Shown here: in pieces, positions 42,534-53,789 of the stretch
Layout: each line of letters begins with the position of its first letter
Position numbering within the stretch: the stretch's first letter is position 1
Position numbers and translations under genes: made by a program
Assembly (NCBI RefSeq): GCF_003286085.1
Contig: NW_020825607.1
Coordinates: forward strand, 1-64,000
Direction: 5' to 3'
From: Drosophila persimilis
Taxonomy: Eukaryota; Arthropoda; Insecta; Diptera; Drosophilidae
Length of the DNA stretch: 64,000 nucleotides
Notes under the pieces: model-generated
What the model was told of the DNA's origin: nothing
The model's database searches: none
The model's input: only the letters and a program-made list of their open reading frames with translations

Positions 42534-43995
42534 ATATAGGGAATTGTTTATCTTCTTTCGTCTCGTGAGACCCCCTAGTGATCTTTCAAATGATCAAGCT
42601 TTAGCCGCTCTTAAGGTTGGATCAAAGCTTTAGCCGCTCTTAAGTCCGAACGCCCACGCACACATGCAAGCGACGGACAGTGGGAAGCATAGACGGCAAT
42701 CGTACGATTGCACAGTTAAGCTATGCTGTGCATTAGACGATCGTCTAATCCTGATCGAATGTTCTAGATCATACGATTGCACAGTTAGTAAAAAGCTCAA
42801 AGCTCTGCTGCACAGGCTAGTCAATCCATCGTCTATTACAGCTTTGAACAAAAGAAGAAAGTTGATCGATCTGTAAAGACGTGATAATTCCCGAGTGCGA
42901 GCAACATACACAGTGCACACATATATATATATAGTGCTGTCCGGAAAATATATATATTTCCACATATATATGCTGGAAGCATATAATTACAAGTGCCGTA
43001 CAGTCCAGTGGTCTCTGAATAAGAAGAATTTAGTGCAGATATATTTGGGGAAAAAAGGTATGTTTTCATATTAGTGCCGTGCACGTGCTGACATAACCTA
43101 TGTTGCAGGGAAGTGTACCTAAGCTGCCCCATCGCGGTATAGTCTCGAGAAGACTACACTGGGAGCTGGCTTAGGCGTACAGTTGTCGAGGTCTCTCCAA
43201 CTCCAACCATAATTCATCTTTTCTGGACCTTATATTACCACCGAGTTCGGAATCTCCAAAGATCCAAGTGAACCAGATCAGCCTCAATCGCCAAGAATAT
43301 TTAGTGCTGCTCAGTAATTAATAACTAAATATAGGCTTGGCGGAAGATTCGTCAATACGGCCAGGAACCATATACATCGCACCTGTTGACCTCTAACCAA
43401 CTTCAGGCGGGCAAGAGTCTACAAAGCAGCCGCACGGGATCGAGTTTTGTCCAATTTACATTTAATTCATTATCAAGTTCCAACGCATAAACATCAGTAG
43501 TTTAACGTAATGTAACTGAAACTTTATTAACACCCCTCTTTGATGTTACGCGCGTACATATCTACATACATATGTGCATATGCACACTAAATTGTCTTTC
43601 GTTTGTTACTTTTTGGTTCAATTTTCGCGATAGAGCATAACAATTAAATTTCTGTCTGTATTATGAAAACCAAAACAACTGGCTGATGACTATGCGACGG
43701 TGTTTGTAGCGTATTTTATTGTATGCATTATATATTTATGATTTCCATATTTTAAACAGCTGCGGTCAACATCTACGACATTATTGGGCCCAACGATCAG
43801 CCTAAGACAATAACGCCGGAGTGAGTAATTATGTACAGCGAAAGTAGTTTGGTCAAAAGAGCCTATTGGCTTGAAAGTGTAGATATGCATACAACGTATA
43901 ATGATTCACACCCGTCTGCTCAGTGTGTATAATGCACCCCAGTCTGATCTAGCTTTTGTTTACGATTTCGATTCTTATTCTCTAGTTTATATATA
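42534..43995 (+). other. Unassigned segment with splice signals, copy 2
   Basis: Duplicate of 34741-36134. It has small differences, including about 40 bp extra near 43384 and about 20 bp extra near 43887. The exon-like part is at about 43764-43826 and the intron-like part at about 43058-43108. Confidence 0.35.
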
Positions 43996-44568
43996 TAGTG
44001 ACATATCTATAGTCCATGCTCCGCATACCCTTGTCTATGTCTATTACCCTGCACCCACAATACTATAAACAATCCGACACTCTCAGCTTCGAAACCCCAT
44101 AAACAATCTCACGCTCGAAATGGACCACGCGTAGCCGATTGCAGGCAATGTAAACAAACACCCTAAGCTAGAAGTGGAACATAAAACAATAGATGCCGCA
44201 CTAGAATCCATCCGCACTAAAATCCAGCCGCACTAGAATCACGCCACTCTTCAGAGATCAATTACTAATCGATTCTCAAGAACCACGCCATCGTAGCTGA
44301 CCAATCAGAGGCCCTATTCTCAGCCACCCCCAAGTAAGGCAACACCGATCATACGCAGCGGAAGCCTTTCATCAAAAGCCGCCTTTCCCACATATCGATC
44401 GAGTCACGTACTCCATCTCCGAAGCCGAAGTCGAAGACAACGCCTCCGAATCCAAATCCGAATCCCAAGCCGAGCATCATGATATAAATAGTCTACATTT
44501 AAGAAGGCAAATCAGTTCTGTTCAAGACAAACGTCAATCGCGATACCGTCGGAGAATTCAACAAAAGT
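43996..44568 (+). repeat. 17.6/297-like LTR, copy 2, truncated
   Basis: Same start (AGTGACATATCT) as copy 1 but cut at CAACAAAAGTT, where an inverted DINE end begins. The 3' end including the poly(A) signal is missing. Confidence 0.5.
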
Positions 44569-44944
44569 TGATTTTCTGTCTCTCTCGCACGCACTCTTTG
44601 TCGTGTCGTTTAATATTAGCGGCGTCTGCCTGAGGAGAGCCATACTGACTTAGTATCGGGTATAACTGTAGAGTTGCGGTGTCCGCAGCAACTCACAACG
44701 TTCCCCCTCGTTATGTATATAGTGACATATCCATAATTCCCCACATCCCATACACATTATGTTTATGTACAATTCATCCACCCCATCCACACAAGTAACA
44801 GGACCCCACTCAAGAATCAATAACTGTTTCTTCCCATACTCCAAGCTAGGGCCCCCCATAATATAAACAATGGACCCCATTGCTTCATCAACATTAGAAT
44901 CACGCCACTCTCGAGAAATCGATTCTTTAGAATCACGCCACTCA
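44569..44944 (+). repeat. Left arm of a large inverted repeat
   Basis: Inverted DINE 5' end (44569-44710) followed by the first ~220 bp of a 17.6-like LTR (AGTGACATATCC at 44721). The same sequence occurs reverse-complemented at 49304-49673 with few differences. The 4.36 kb between the arms holds the LOA element. Confidence 0.75.
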
Positions 44945-45051
44945 CCCCCTTCCGCCCCCGCAAAGGACGAAAATCTGGGGCATCCACAAATCTCAGAGAC
45001 TATTTAAGCTAGAGTAACCAAATTTAGTATCCGCACTCCTGTTAGATCTCG
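44945..45051 (-). repeat. DINE fragment left of LOA copy 3
   Basis: Minus-strand DINE piece (CGAAAATCTGGGGCATCC and onward). Its last 37 bases (45015-45051) are repeated right after the LOA tail (48137-48173), the signature of a target-site duplication. Confidence 0.7.
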
Positions 45052-45074
45052 AGATCTAGAGACCACTCCTTCTC

Positions 45075-45573
45075 GGACCACAGGTATATCGAGACGATAT
45101 TATCCTTCGATATTCCCAAACCAACCGACTATATCAACCCCAGAAAAGCCAACTGGGAAAAATATAGCACAACGCTGGAGGAGCTACTCCCTCCTAACGC
45201 CCCTAACTGCCCGAACACTGAAGACAACCTAAACCGTCTTGTGTACAGGTTTACGGATGCGTGCAACAAAGCCTTCAAGGCAGCATGTCCTTCTACCAGA
45301 CCAAGGGGAAAAAAGAAACCCCCCTGGTGGTCCAAGCAACTAGACACCCTTCGTAGAACTTGCAGGACTCTATTCAACAGAGCCACAAGAACTAAGGAGG
45401 ATACTCACTGGGCAGACTATAAAACCAGTCTAGCACTATACAAAAAGGAAACGAGGAAGGCTAAAAGAGCCTCCTGGCAAAAATTTTGCTCCGAAATCGA
45501 GGAAACCTCGGAGGCCGCAAGACTCCGGAAAGTTCTCTCAAAAACCACCCCCTCGGTACCTCAAAAAGAATGA
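45075..45573 (+). pseudogene. LOA ORF2 part 1: endonuclease end and pre-RT linker
   Basis: Opens with SFSDHRYIETI, the C-terminal endonuclease motif, then a basic linker (KKPPWWSKQLDTLRR, ETRKAKRASWQKF) common to I/LOA-type elements. It stops at 45573 because about five bases present in copies 1 and 2 are missing near 45557. No start codon is present since the element is 5'-truncated. Confidence 0.75.
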
Positions 45574-47128
45574 TGGCACGTGGACCAACTCTAGTGAGGA
45601 GTCCCTGCACATTTTGCTCGACACGCACTTCCCCGGATGCACATCCACCGAGCCGTCACACCTCCCAAGAGAGGGATCGGTAGTATCGATGGACCATATC
45701 CTTACAAAACGGAACATAAGTTGGGCAGTAAACAGCTTCAACCCGTTTAAATCGCCAGGCCCGGACCAGGTAATCCCGGCCCAGCTTCAGAGGGCCGGGG
45801 AGACGGCCATCAACTGGCTACATAGTATCTTCAGGAAGATACTGGCGGTATGTACAATACCGCAAGCGTGGCTTAAGGCTAGGATAGTTTTCATCCCTAA
45901 AGCAGGCAAAGCCTCACACTCAACCCCAAAAGACTTTAGACCAATCAGTTTATCGTCTTTCCTACTCAAAACCTTTGAGAGACTTATCGGGCTACAATTA
46001 CGTACTACCATAAGTCCCCAGCTGTACTCAAGTGCGCAGCAAGCCTACCGGAAAGGAAAATCGACAGAAACGGCACTTCACGAAGTGATCTCGAGTGTAG
46101 AAAAATCCCTGCATCTCAAAGAATACTCACTAATAGCTTTTCTCGATATCGAGGGAGCCTTCAATAACGTCACACCGGGCGCCATTACAGAAGCCCTGAC
46201 CGACCTGGGGGTGGACCGTCACTTGGTGATGCTCATTGATCAATTGCTCATACGCAGGACGGTGACATCATCGATGGGATCGTCCACCCAGTCAAGGTAT
46301 GTCAACAGAGGAACCCCGCAAGGGGGAGTTCTGTCTCCTCTTCTATGGAACATTGCAGTCAATAAGATTCTTTGCGACCTGGAAGAGGGGGGCTGTAAAG
46401 TAGTGGCATACGCGGATGACGTTGCAATTATCTTTGCGGGGAAATACCCCCAAACACTATGCGACCTAATGACTGCAAAGCTTGCTCGATTGTCCCAATG
46501 GACAGAATCGCGCGGATTGGGACTAAATCCCTCGAAAACGGAACTCGTGTTATTCACAAAAAAATACAAGGTCCCGCCCCTCAACCCCCTAACACTAAAC
46601 GGATACAGGCTCTCCTTCAGCGACAGTGCCAGTTACTTAGGGTTGGTAATTGACAAAAAGCTTAGCTGGAACCTGAATGTCAAGGATAGAGTGAGGAAAG
46701 CAACGACAGCACTCTATACTTGCAAAAAAGCTATCGGCCTAAAGTGGGGCATGAACCCAAGCATAGTCCGATGGATATATCTGGCAATAGTCAGACCTAT
46801 AATACTCTACGGAGTTACTGTCTGGTGGCCTGCCCTAGCGAAAAGGACAATAACCAATCAGCTGGGCAAGGTTCAGCGAACAGCCGCCCTCTGCATCAGT
46901 GGAGCTCTTCGAACTACACCAAATGATGCGCTAAACGCCATGTTATGCCTTCAGAGCCTTGACTTTGCAGGAAAGGAGCGGGCAGAAATGGCAGCAATAC
47001 GTCTTAGGGACTCTGAACATAGGTCACTCATCTATACTAAACAAAAACAACAAGGTCCAAGCAAGAACGGACTATCAAGTTCCAATGGAGCACACGGAGA
47101 CTCCATTCAGCATAATCATCCCTCATAG
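45574..47128 (+). pseudogene. LOA ORF2 part 2: reverse transcriptase
   Basis: More than 500 open codons holding the whole RT. Motifs: FNPFKSPGPDQ, KDFRPISLSSFLLKTFERL, FLDIEGAFNNV, GTPQGGVLSPLLWN, catalytic AYADDVAII (about 46407-46433) and the thumb region SYLGLVIDKKLSWN. The fingers and palm are intact, unlike copies 1 and 2, where stops and shifts occur. It leaves frame near 47018, where about 15-18 bases are missing relative to copy 1, and runs on to a chance stop at 47128. The RT would prime on nicked target DNA. Confidence 0.82.
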
Positions 47129-48014
47129 AGACGATTGGCTCGAGGGACCCCCCGGCCCAGACGGGGCCATAAGCATCTTCACGGATGGCTCAAAACTGGA
47201 CGGCAGGGTTGGAGAAGGAATCTACTCTGAACAACTTAACATAAGGCAATCTTTCAGGCTTCCGGATCACTGTAGCGTCTTCCAAGCGGAAGTTACAGCA
47301 ATCAGGGAGGCTCTGTACTGCCTTCATACGGTTACCACCACGGCAACCAATCTAAACATCTACAGCGACAGCCAAGCTGCGATCAGATCACTTAACGCGA
47401 TCTCCTCGAACTCGGCTACTGTGGCGAAGTGCCGCAGATCTCTTCACGAGATGGCTCAGCAATTTGCTATCAGCCTTATATGGGTCCCGGGTCACCGGGA
47501 TATCGAGGGCAACTGCATAGCGGACGAGCTGGCCAGATCTGGCACTACAACCCCCCTTCTCCAAGATAAGGAGGATATTTGTATGCCTATGGCCACCTGC
47601 AAGCTCATCATAAAAGAGCAGTACACGCTACTGATAGACAACAAGTGGCAAACAGGGCCACGTTGTCGCACAGCTCGGCAAACATGGCCGACCATAGATA
47701 AGAAGCGCACCTCAGAGCTCTGCAAACTAGGCAGGGAAAGGTGCAGCGCAGTCATACGTTCCCTCACAGGACACTGGCTAGTAGGCACCCACGCAAACAG
47801 GCTGGGTGCCCCATACAATGATTTCTGCCGCAGCTGCAGAGACGAGGACGAGGAGGAAACAGTGGAACACCTGTTCTGTTCCTGTCTAGCTCTCAGCAGA
47901 AGGAGGCTGCATCACTTGGGCTCTGCCTTTCTGAACGACATCTCGGAGATGTCCACGCTATGTCCCAGAAAGATCGTCAACTTTATAAGGGCATCTGGAT
48001 GGGACAACTGTTGA
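46992..48014 (+). pseudogene. LOA ORF2 part 3: RNase H and C-terminal Cys/His cluster
   Basis: Continues ORF2 in another frame. RNase H residues are SIFTDGSKLDG (first Asp), FQAEVTAIREALYCL (Glu), NIYSDSQAAIRSL (Asp) and VPGHRDIEGNCIADELA (His and last Asp), a complete active-site set. A Cys/His cluster follows (FCRSCRDEDEEETVEHLFC). Presence of RNase H supports the LOA or I group over jockey. The stop at 48012 is followed by about 120 bp of 3' UTR and the tail. Confidence 0.82.
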
Positions 48015-48136
48015 CATGAAGTCTCATCTGCAGGGAGGGAATGATCCCAAACGGTATCACAACGGGCCGAAACCGGCCTATGTGTGCTGGGCTCCGAGCG
48101 AGCTTGGCGGCCGTCTCTACCTAACCTAACCTAACC

Positions 48137-48173
48137 TAACCAAATTTAGTATCCGCACTCCTGTTAGATCTCG
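48137..48173 (+). repeat. Right copy of the LOA target-site duplication
   Basis: Repeats 45015-45051. It begins TAACCAAATTTAG, so its first bases continue the (CCTAA)n tail and cannot be assigned to element or target. Confidence 0.7.
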
Positions 48174-48694
48174 CTATAAAACATATATCTCAAAATTTCG
48201 ACCCACCCCCTTCCGCCTACACAAAAGACGAAAATCTGTTGCATCCACAATATTGAGGATACGAGAAAACTAAAAACTCAGAATCGTAGAGGATGACTAT
48301 ATCTTTTAGAGTGCAAAATCTGAACCAGATCGTTCAATTATTATAGCCAGAATCAAGAAAACAGTTTCATTCTTTCTCGCTCTGTCTCTCTAACACACAG
48401 GTTTCATGGTCGGTTTTGCCAATTGCAAAATATGAGTTCAAGGATCTCAGAACCCATAAGAGCTTGAGCAACCAAATTTGGTATCCACACTCCTGTGATA
48501 TCGGACCTTGACCGTTTTGTGTCAAAATTTCGCCACACACCCAATTTGCAGTGGCTCTCTCTGTCTCTCTCGCACGCACTCTTTGTCGTGTCGTTTAATA
48601 TTAGCGGCGTCTGCCTGAGGAGAGCCATACTGACTTAGTATCGGGTATAACTATAGAGTTGCGGTGTCCGCAGCAACTCACAACGTTCCCCCTC
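48174..48694 (-). mobile_element. DINE copy, minus strand
   Basis: Minus-strand DINE from ATATCTCAAAATTTCGACC back to its 5' terminus CGAGGGGGAACG at 48694. It includes the GA-rich motif (plus-strand TCTCGCTCTGTCTCTCTAA) near 48376-48394. Together with 44945-45051 it forms the DINE into which LOA copy 3 inserted. Confidence 0.75.
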
Positions 48695-48915
48695 GTTTGA
48701 TTTTGTATTTAGTGTTTCACTGTTCTGGGTGGATCACTATCTCCGCTTACTTCAGTTCACTTAATTTTAGTTTTGCAAATCGTATGTGCTCGTAACACAT
48801 AGGTTCTTTGGCGGGTTTCACAATTTTATTAACGATTCCGGGATTACGTGATCACAGTAATTAGAAATTACACAAGCTGACCATTACCGAAATATAGGTG
48901 TTAATTTTAAACGAA
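48695..48915 (-). other. Leader of a 17.6/297-like element
   Basis: Sequence downstream of the primer site on the minus strand, cut by the DINE terminus at 48694. No gag frame is present. Confidence 0.5.
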
Positions 48916-48933
48916 ATCCTACCGGCTGCGCCA
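48916..48933 (-). other. Primer-binding site, tRNA-Ser type
   Basis: Minus strand TGGCGCAGCCGGTAGGAT directly at the LTR end AACT; one change from the site used by 17.6/297-type elements as I recall it. Confidence 0.7.
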
Positions 48934-49522
48934 GTTAAATATCGGCAACTCGATTTTAAGTTTTTAAAAAAGACTTTTATTTTACAAACTTAAATATCTT
49001 TATGTCACAAGATTTAAATGAATTCCCCGACTTGACTTTGGGTCTGCTTGTCTCAAACGGAACTGATCTCTCTGCTGCTGGCTAGTTTCCATGAGCCCTT
49101 CTCTTGGAACTCCCGACTCTGGCTTCGGGCGTTGCTTTCCTCGGCTGCATCTTCGTGTCGGTGGCGTACGTGCCTGGATCGATATTTGGGGATGCGTCGG
49201 CTTTGATGAAAGGCATCCACTGCTGGCGATCGGTGTTGCATTACATGACGGAGCTAGGAATGTGATACTCCTTGGTTTTATGTCTAGCTTTGATTGGTCC
49301 TCATGAGTGGCGTGATTCTAAACAATCGATTTCTCGAGAGTGGCGTGATTCTAATGTTGATGAAACAATGGGGTCCATTGTTTATATTATGGGGGGCCCC
49401 AGCTTGGAGTATGGGAAGAAACAGTTATTGATTCTTGAGTCCTGTTACTTGTGTGGATGGGGTGGATGAATTGTACATAAACATAATGTGTATGGGATGT
49501 GGGGAATTATGGATATGTCACT
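48933..49522 (-). repeat. LTR of a 17.6/297-like element
   Basis: 590-bp LTR on the minus strand, AGTGACATATCC to TTTAACT, with a poly(A)-type AATAAAAG near its end. Only LTR plus leader remain. The shorter LTR piece at 44721-44944 matches its start in opposite orientation. Confidence 0.65.
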
Positions 49523-49673
49523 ATATACATAACGAGGGGCAACGTTGTGAGTTGAGGCGGACACCGCAACTCTGCAGTTATACCCGATACTAAGTCAGTA
49601 TGGCTCTCCTCCGGCAGACGCCGCTAATATTAAACGACACGACAAAGAGTGCGTGCGAGAGAGACAGAAAATC
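49304..49673 (-). repeat. Right arm of a large inverted repeat
   Basis: Reverse complement of 44569-44944: LTR start followed outward by a DINE 5' end (CGAGGGGCAACGTTGTGAG near 49533). Both arms keep the same LTR/DINE junction, so they come from one event. Confidence 0.75.
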
Positions 49674-49690
49674 AGTCTGAGCGTGACGTC

Positions 49691-50043
49691 ACAATTTAGT
49701 TCCAAGGGGCACACCAAGGGGTCATGGCCGACAGATAGATGTATGGAATGGCATGACCAAGGTAGGGTGGGCAAGGGTTCCTCGAAACAGTTGAGGATCG
49801 TCCGGCTGTCTTATAGGTAATCGTCCTTGTTATGTGGTCATTTGTACTGAACTCTATCCGGTGAAGTGTATGGCTTGTTTTTTTCTTGCACGGTAAATTT
49901 AAAATAAAGAAAGTAAAGGGCCTCGGACTATGGCAATCAAAATAACTCCACCCCCCTTGCCGACGAGCTAGCAGCCGGAAACAATACGTGCCGGTCATAG
50001 CCGAGTAATACCATCCCGCCCAAGTACTCGTTACTCATTAAAA
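49691..50043. other. Unidentified ~350-bp insert within a DINE
   Basis: It splits DINE sequence (49533-49690 and 50044-50225). There is no long frame. GGTAGGGTGGG and CCGACGAGCTAG stretches faintly resemble parts of the family D LTR (near 37104 and 37315), so it may be a diverged solo LTR. An AATAAAG signal is at about 49902. Confidence 0.35.
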
Positions 50044-50225
50044 GCTCTTATAGTCTTTGAGCACTAGGCTCTAATAGGGACGGACAGACAGACAGGGCTA
50101 AATCGACTCGGCTATTGATGCTAATCAAAACTCTATATACTTTATGGGGTCGGAAACGATTCCTTCCATCCACTTTTACCACAAATCTAATATACCCCAA
50201 TACTCATTTTGAGTATCGGGTATAA
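50044..50225 (+). repeat. DINE 3' end
   Basis: AGCTCTTATAGTCTTTGAGC through TTTATGGGGTCGG to GAGTATCGGGTATAA. The minisatellite is short here (only a few GGACAGACAG units). Confidence 0.75.
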
Positions 50226-50440
50226 AAATTGTGCGCACTGAAACATTTTTCAACTTTGAGTGCTCATATCTTCTAAACGAAAAGTCCGAATTTGAAAGGT
50301 TAATTTTTAAAAGCTCTGGAAAATTCTCTATTAGATGCGTATATTCATGGTATCCAAAGCGCTAAAAAAATCTCCGAGTTTTGCCACCTATTTTCGTCGG
50401 AATCGCCCCTGTGCGACGATCCAACCCTAAGGTAGCAAAC
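50226..50440. other. Spacer, nothing recognised
   Basis: AT-rich sequence between a DINE end and the ORF1 fragment, with no frame or repeat recognised. It could be the 5' part of the LOA-like element. Confidence 0.3.
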
Positions 50441-50444
50441 GCAC

Positions 50445-50801
50445 ATGGTCTGCCAACTGGAGGCGATGTGGGAGGGGGCCAAGCTGGAGGTTGTGGACCG
50501 GAAGCTTATCCCGTCCAAACCTAAGGCGAAGGTACTCTTCCCCATCACAATCCAGGGGGAGCGAGCGCTGAAGCTCCTTCATCGGCAAAACGCAAACGTG
50601 CCAACGACCGATTGGAGGATCTTACACATTGGTAGCCCACTATCCAACGAGGGGGGCCAATGTGTGATCATCCAAATAAATAAGGAAGCAGAGGATCTGC
50701 TGTACTCCAAATTCGGGAAGATGGCGTGGGGCATGGGAAACGTCTACCTGCGCCTCAAAAAGCGCACACCCTACAGGCAGGCGAGGTGGAAAGGGACTTA
50801 G
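50445..50801 (+). pseudogene. ORF1 C-terminal fragment of a second LOA-like element
   Basis: 118 codons from ATG 50445: VCQLEAMWEGAKLEVVDRKLIPSK style followed by a compact alpha/beta region (KVLFPITIQGERALKLLHRQN, CVIIQINKEAEDLLYSKFGKM). This resembles the RNA-binding C-terminal domain of ORF1 proteins in Drosophila LOA/I-type elements; I recall it as a DUF4780-like domain but cannot check. A second short frame (50726-50950) with an acidic EEEEEDGDM tail probably continues it after a shift. Confidence 0.5.
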
Positions 50802-51089
50802 GTCTCGAATCCATCGTGGAGGCCGCCCAGGGTCTTGCGCTCGAAGACGCAGAGGAAGAAGAGGAGGACGGTGACATGATAGTCAACCCGTCAGGTGCAA
50901 TTGAGCCAGCCACCCATGATGCTGAGAGTGCTGCAGCTCAACTTGCATAAAAGCAAGGTAGCGTATGGCTCATGACAGAGCCGCACCACCCGACGAACTC
51001 AGAAGTCTGGTGACAAAAGCCGGCACCAAAAACCATTAACTCGTAATCGTGACGGACGCCACAATCTGTACTTTATACTAGCAACTAAT

Positions 51090-51908
51090 CTATATATAGC
51101 AAACGTTGGGGAGGAGCACACCTTCTTAGGTCCGACCTCATTCAACGTGCTAGACCTAACACTTGCAACGGGAAACAGTACAATGGTATCAGGCTGGAGA
51201 GTCCTTGAAAGACCCTCCTTCTCAGATCATAAGTATATTCAGTTTAAGTGCTATTTCAAATACTCTTCGAAGGTAACAGTCTATAGAAACCCCCGGAATA
51301 CAAACTGGGAAAAGTTTAAAAAGACAGTTACTTCGAAGCTCGCGAGTCCGGGCACAGTGAAATCCGCGGAGGACATACAGAAGTCTCTAGAGAACCTAAC
51401 AAACGCGTTACTGGACGCCTACCACACATCGTGCAAACCCTCGAGGACGAAGAAGAGGTCCAAGCCACTCTGGTGGAACCGGGATCTCTCTATTCAAAGG
51501 AACAACCTCATGCAAATCTTTAAGATCGCCAAACAAGCGAACGAAACGATAGTCTATGAGGAATACAGACTCCTACTTAGGAGCTACAAGAAGAAAATAC
51601 GCAAAGCACAACGGAACTCGTGGAGGACCTTCTTCTCCAACATCGAGAAAGTACCAGAAACCGCACGGCTTCGGAAGCTGCTCTCTAAGCAGCCTACCAT
51701 ACAAAGCCAATTAAAGCTAGACGACGGACAGTGGACAGAGGGCAGTGATGAAGCCCTAACAGCACTAATGGAGGAGCATTTCCCTGGCTGCACCGAGGTC
51801 GCTGATGCCAAAGAGCACCAGGACCTAGCAACACCCCAAACAGATCTATTAACCACTAAGCGCATCCACTGGGCAATAGACTCCTTTGCACAAAAGCACC
51901 AGGACTGA
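51090..51908 (+). pseudogene. LOA-like ORF2 fragment: endonuclease end to pre-RT
   Basis: Encodes NVGEEHTFLGPTSFNVLDLTLA and RPSFSDHKYIQF, the end of an AP-type endonuclease, then a linker (KKRSKPLWWNRDLSIQRN, KKKIRKAQRNSWRTFF) and the start of RT (LLTTKRIHWAIDSF). It is related to the LOA copies above but clearly a different family. The frame ends at 51906 where the expected SPGLNG start of RT motifs is shifted. The catalytic N-terminal part of the endonuclease is missing. Confidence 0.65.
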
Positions 51909-52700
51909 ACGGGGTATTCTCAGCCATGATGCAGGTAACCAAAGCGGCGATTACCCGCAATATTCACATATTGTCTAAGTACAGGCTACATCCCTGTCCC
52001 AAAGGCAGGAAAGTGCAGCCATGCGAGTCCCAAGGACTATAGACCGATAAGCCTTACCTCCTTTATATTACAAACACTAGAAAAGCTGCTGGACTTACAC
52101 ATCAGGAATGAGGTAGGAGGACTGATGTCAACCAACCAGCATGCCTATACCAAAGGGAAATCGGTGGAGACAGCACTACACTCGGTAGTAGCTACCATTG
52201 AGAAAGCCCTTCACAATAAAAAGTATGCACTGGGAGTATTCGTGGACATCTCCGGAGCATTTAACTACGAAAGCAATAACAAATCGCCTGGTAGCGACTA
52301 ATACACACCCAGCAATCAACCTGTGGATAAGGAGCCTCCTGGGTTGCAGACGGGTGCAATCAGAGTGGGGCACCGCTTCCATGGTAAAAGAGGCACACAG
52401 AGGCACACCCCAGGGTGGAGTCCTGTCGCCCCTCCTGTGGAATCTGATGGTCGACGACCTCATCAGTAGATATGAAAGGAAGGCCAATAATAGCAGCTTA
52501 TGTGGACGACATAACGTTTGCGCTTTACGCATCCAAGAGGATGCTTAGAAGCTAATGGGGGCTGTCACCTGCTCTGATGAACTGGATTTACATCTGGGTG
52601 GTACGACCAACTCTGCTGTATGGAGTCTTAGTGTGCTGGCAAGCTACCGGAAAGAAAACGTATCATAAGCTTATGGAAAAGACTCAGCGACAGGCTTTGC
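51909..52700 (+). pseudogene. LOA-like RT fragments
   Basis: Broken RT pieces: NQHAYTKGKSVETALHSVV and GVFVDISGAFN near 52135-52265, RGTPQGGVLSPLLWNLMVDDL near 52400-52455, and an out-of-frame AYVDDITFAL (catalytic motif) near 52494. A deletion removes the thumb: sequence jumps near 52560 to the post-RT WIYIWVVRPTLLYGVL-type region. Several frameshifts and stops. Confidence 0.65.
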
Positions 52701-52899
52701 TCTGAATGACAGGGGCGCTGAGGTCAACTCCAACAAAAGCACTCGAAACCTTACATGGAACCTTACCTCATCGCTTCAGGAAATCTGTCGCCACAAGGAC
52801 ACGGGCATACTTCAATTGGCAGGGAATTACATGATTACATGACCCCCCGAACTAGCCTCGACGTAAAAACAACCGCATCTTTGGGACCTGAAGACTGGA

Positions 52900-53770
52900 A
52901 AATCGGTAGAGACCAAACTGAGCACCTCAATATATATACGGACGGCTCCAAGATGGACAAAGGAGTAGGAGTGGGTCTATATTGTACAGACCCTGAACAT
53001 CCAGGCGGAGGTTTTTGCTATCAGGAAAGCAGAAGAGATCACTCTTCTCACTGATAGAGCACACGATGCGGTCAACCTATTCGTCGACAGCCAAGCGGCG
53101 ATAAGATCCATGCAGTCCTTCGCGGTTAGTTCCAGAAGTGTCCTGGCGTGCTGGGAGGCACTACATACCCTAAGCACGACAAAGTCTGTGCGGATCTATT
53201 GGGTTCCCAGTCACCAAGGCATCGAAGGAGACGAGGCGGCGGACGTAGTAAGCAAGGCGTCGGGCTGGAGAATAAGAGGACCGAGAACGTGCCTTTGTCC
53301 CTTAGAACGCTGCAAAGCGATCTAAAGAAGCAGGCCAGATCACAAACCGAAAGCAGATGGAGGAGTACCACCACCTGCAGAACCTCGAAAATAATGTGCA
53401 AGGAACGCAATGACAACTTAGCCACTACCTACAGCACCTACCACGAAAGGACTGTAGATTGTTAGTGGGAATACTAACAGGTCATTGCCTGGCTGCTGCA
53501 CATGCAACAAAGCTAGGCATCACCAACAGAGACAGTTGTAGGAAACGCAATGAACCTGGGGCGAAACCCTGGAACATCTCATCTACAACTGTCCGGCTCT
53601 CTCAAGGGCAAGGAGGAGATACCTGGGCGCCCCAGTGCTGGCATCACTGTAAGATTCCTCCAAGAGGACGCCACAGGAACTGCTGGCCTATGCTAAAAAC
53701 ACCTCGATTCTTGGGGACTTTAAAACCACCTGAACACTCCCGCGATGGTTCCTTCCCCCGACATATTATG
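52900..53770 (+). pseudogene. LOA-like RNase H and C-terminal remnant
   Basis: RNase H pieces in broken frames: NIYTDGSKMDKGVGVGLYC near 52930-52990, FVDSQAAIRSMQSF near 53082-53115 and IYWVPSHQGIEGDEAADVVSKA near 53192-53260. The Cys/His tail is out of frame (53520-53600). No clear (CCTAA)n tail is present at the end. The right limit against the family F LTR, near 53770-53790, is uncertain. Confidence 0.6.
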
Positions 53771-53789
53771 AATATAAGAACCCTTTACT

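Larger units (their letters stand above)
45052..48136 (+). mobile_element. LOA-clade non-LTR retrotransposon copy 3, nearly complete ORF2
   Basis: 5'-truncated at the end of the endonuclease (SFSDHRYIE) and complete to the 3' tail (CCTAA)n. It is bounded by a direct repeat of up to 37 bp in DINE sequence, of which the first five bases could belong to the tail. Domains in order: endonuclease end, RT, RNase H, Cys/His C-terminus, 3' UTR with a GC-rich hairpin-like stretch near 48060-48115. Two small deletions break the frame (near 45557 and 47018). Confidence 0.82.

Noticed and set aside
48916..48933. tRNA genes suggested by tRNA-like matches
   Set aside because: All matches are short acceptor-stem complements next to LTR ends, i.e. 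primer-binding sites; no cloverleaf was seen.
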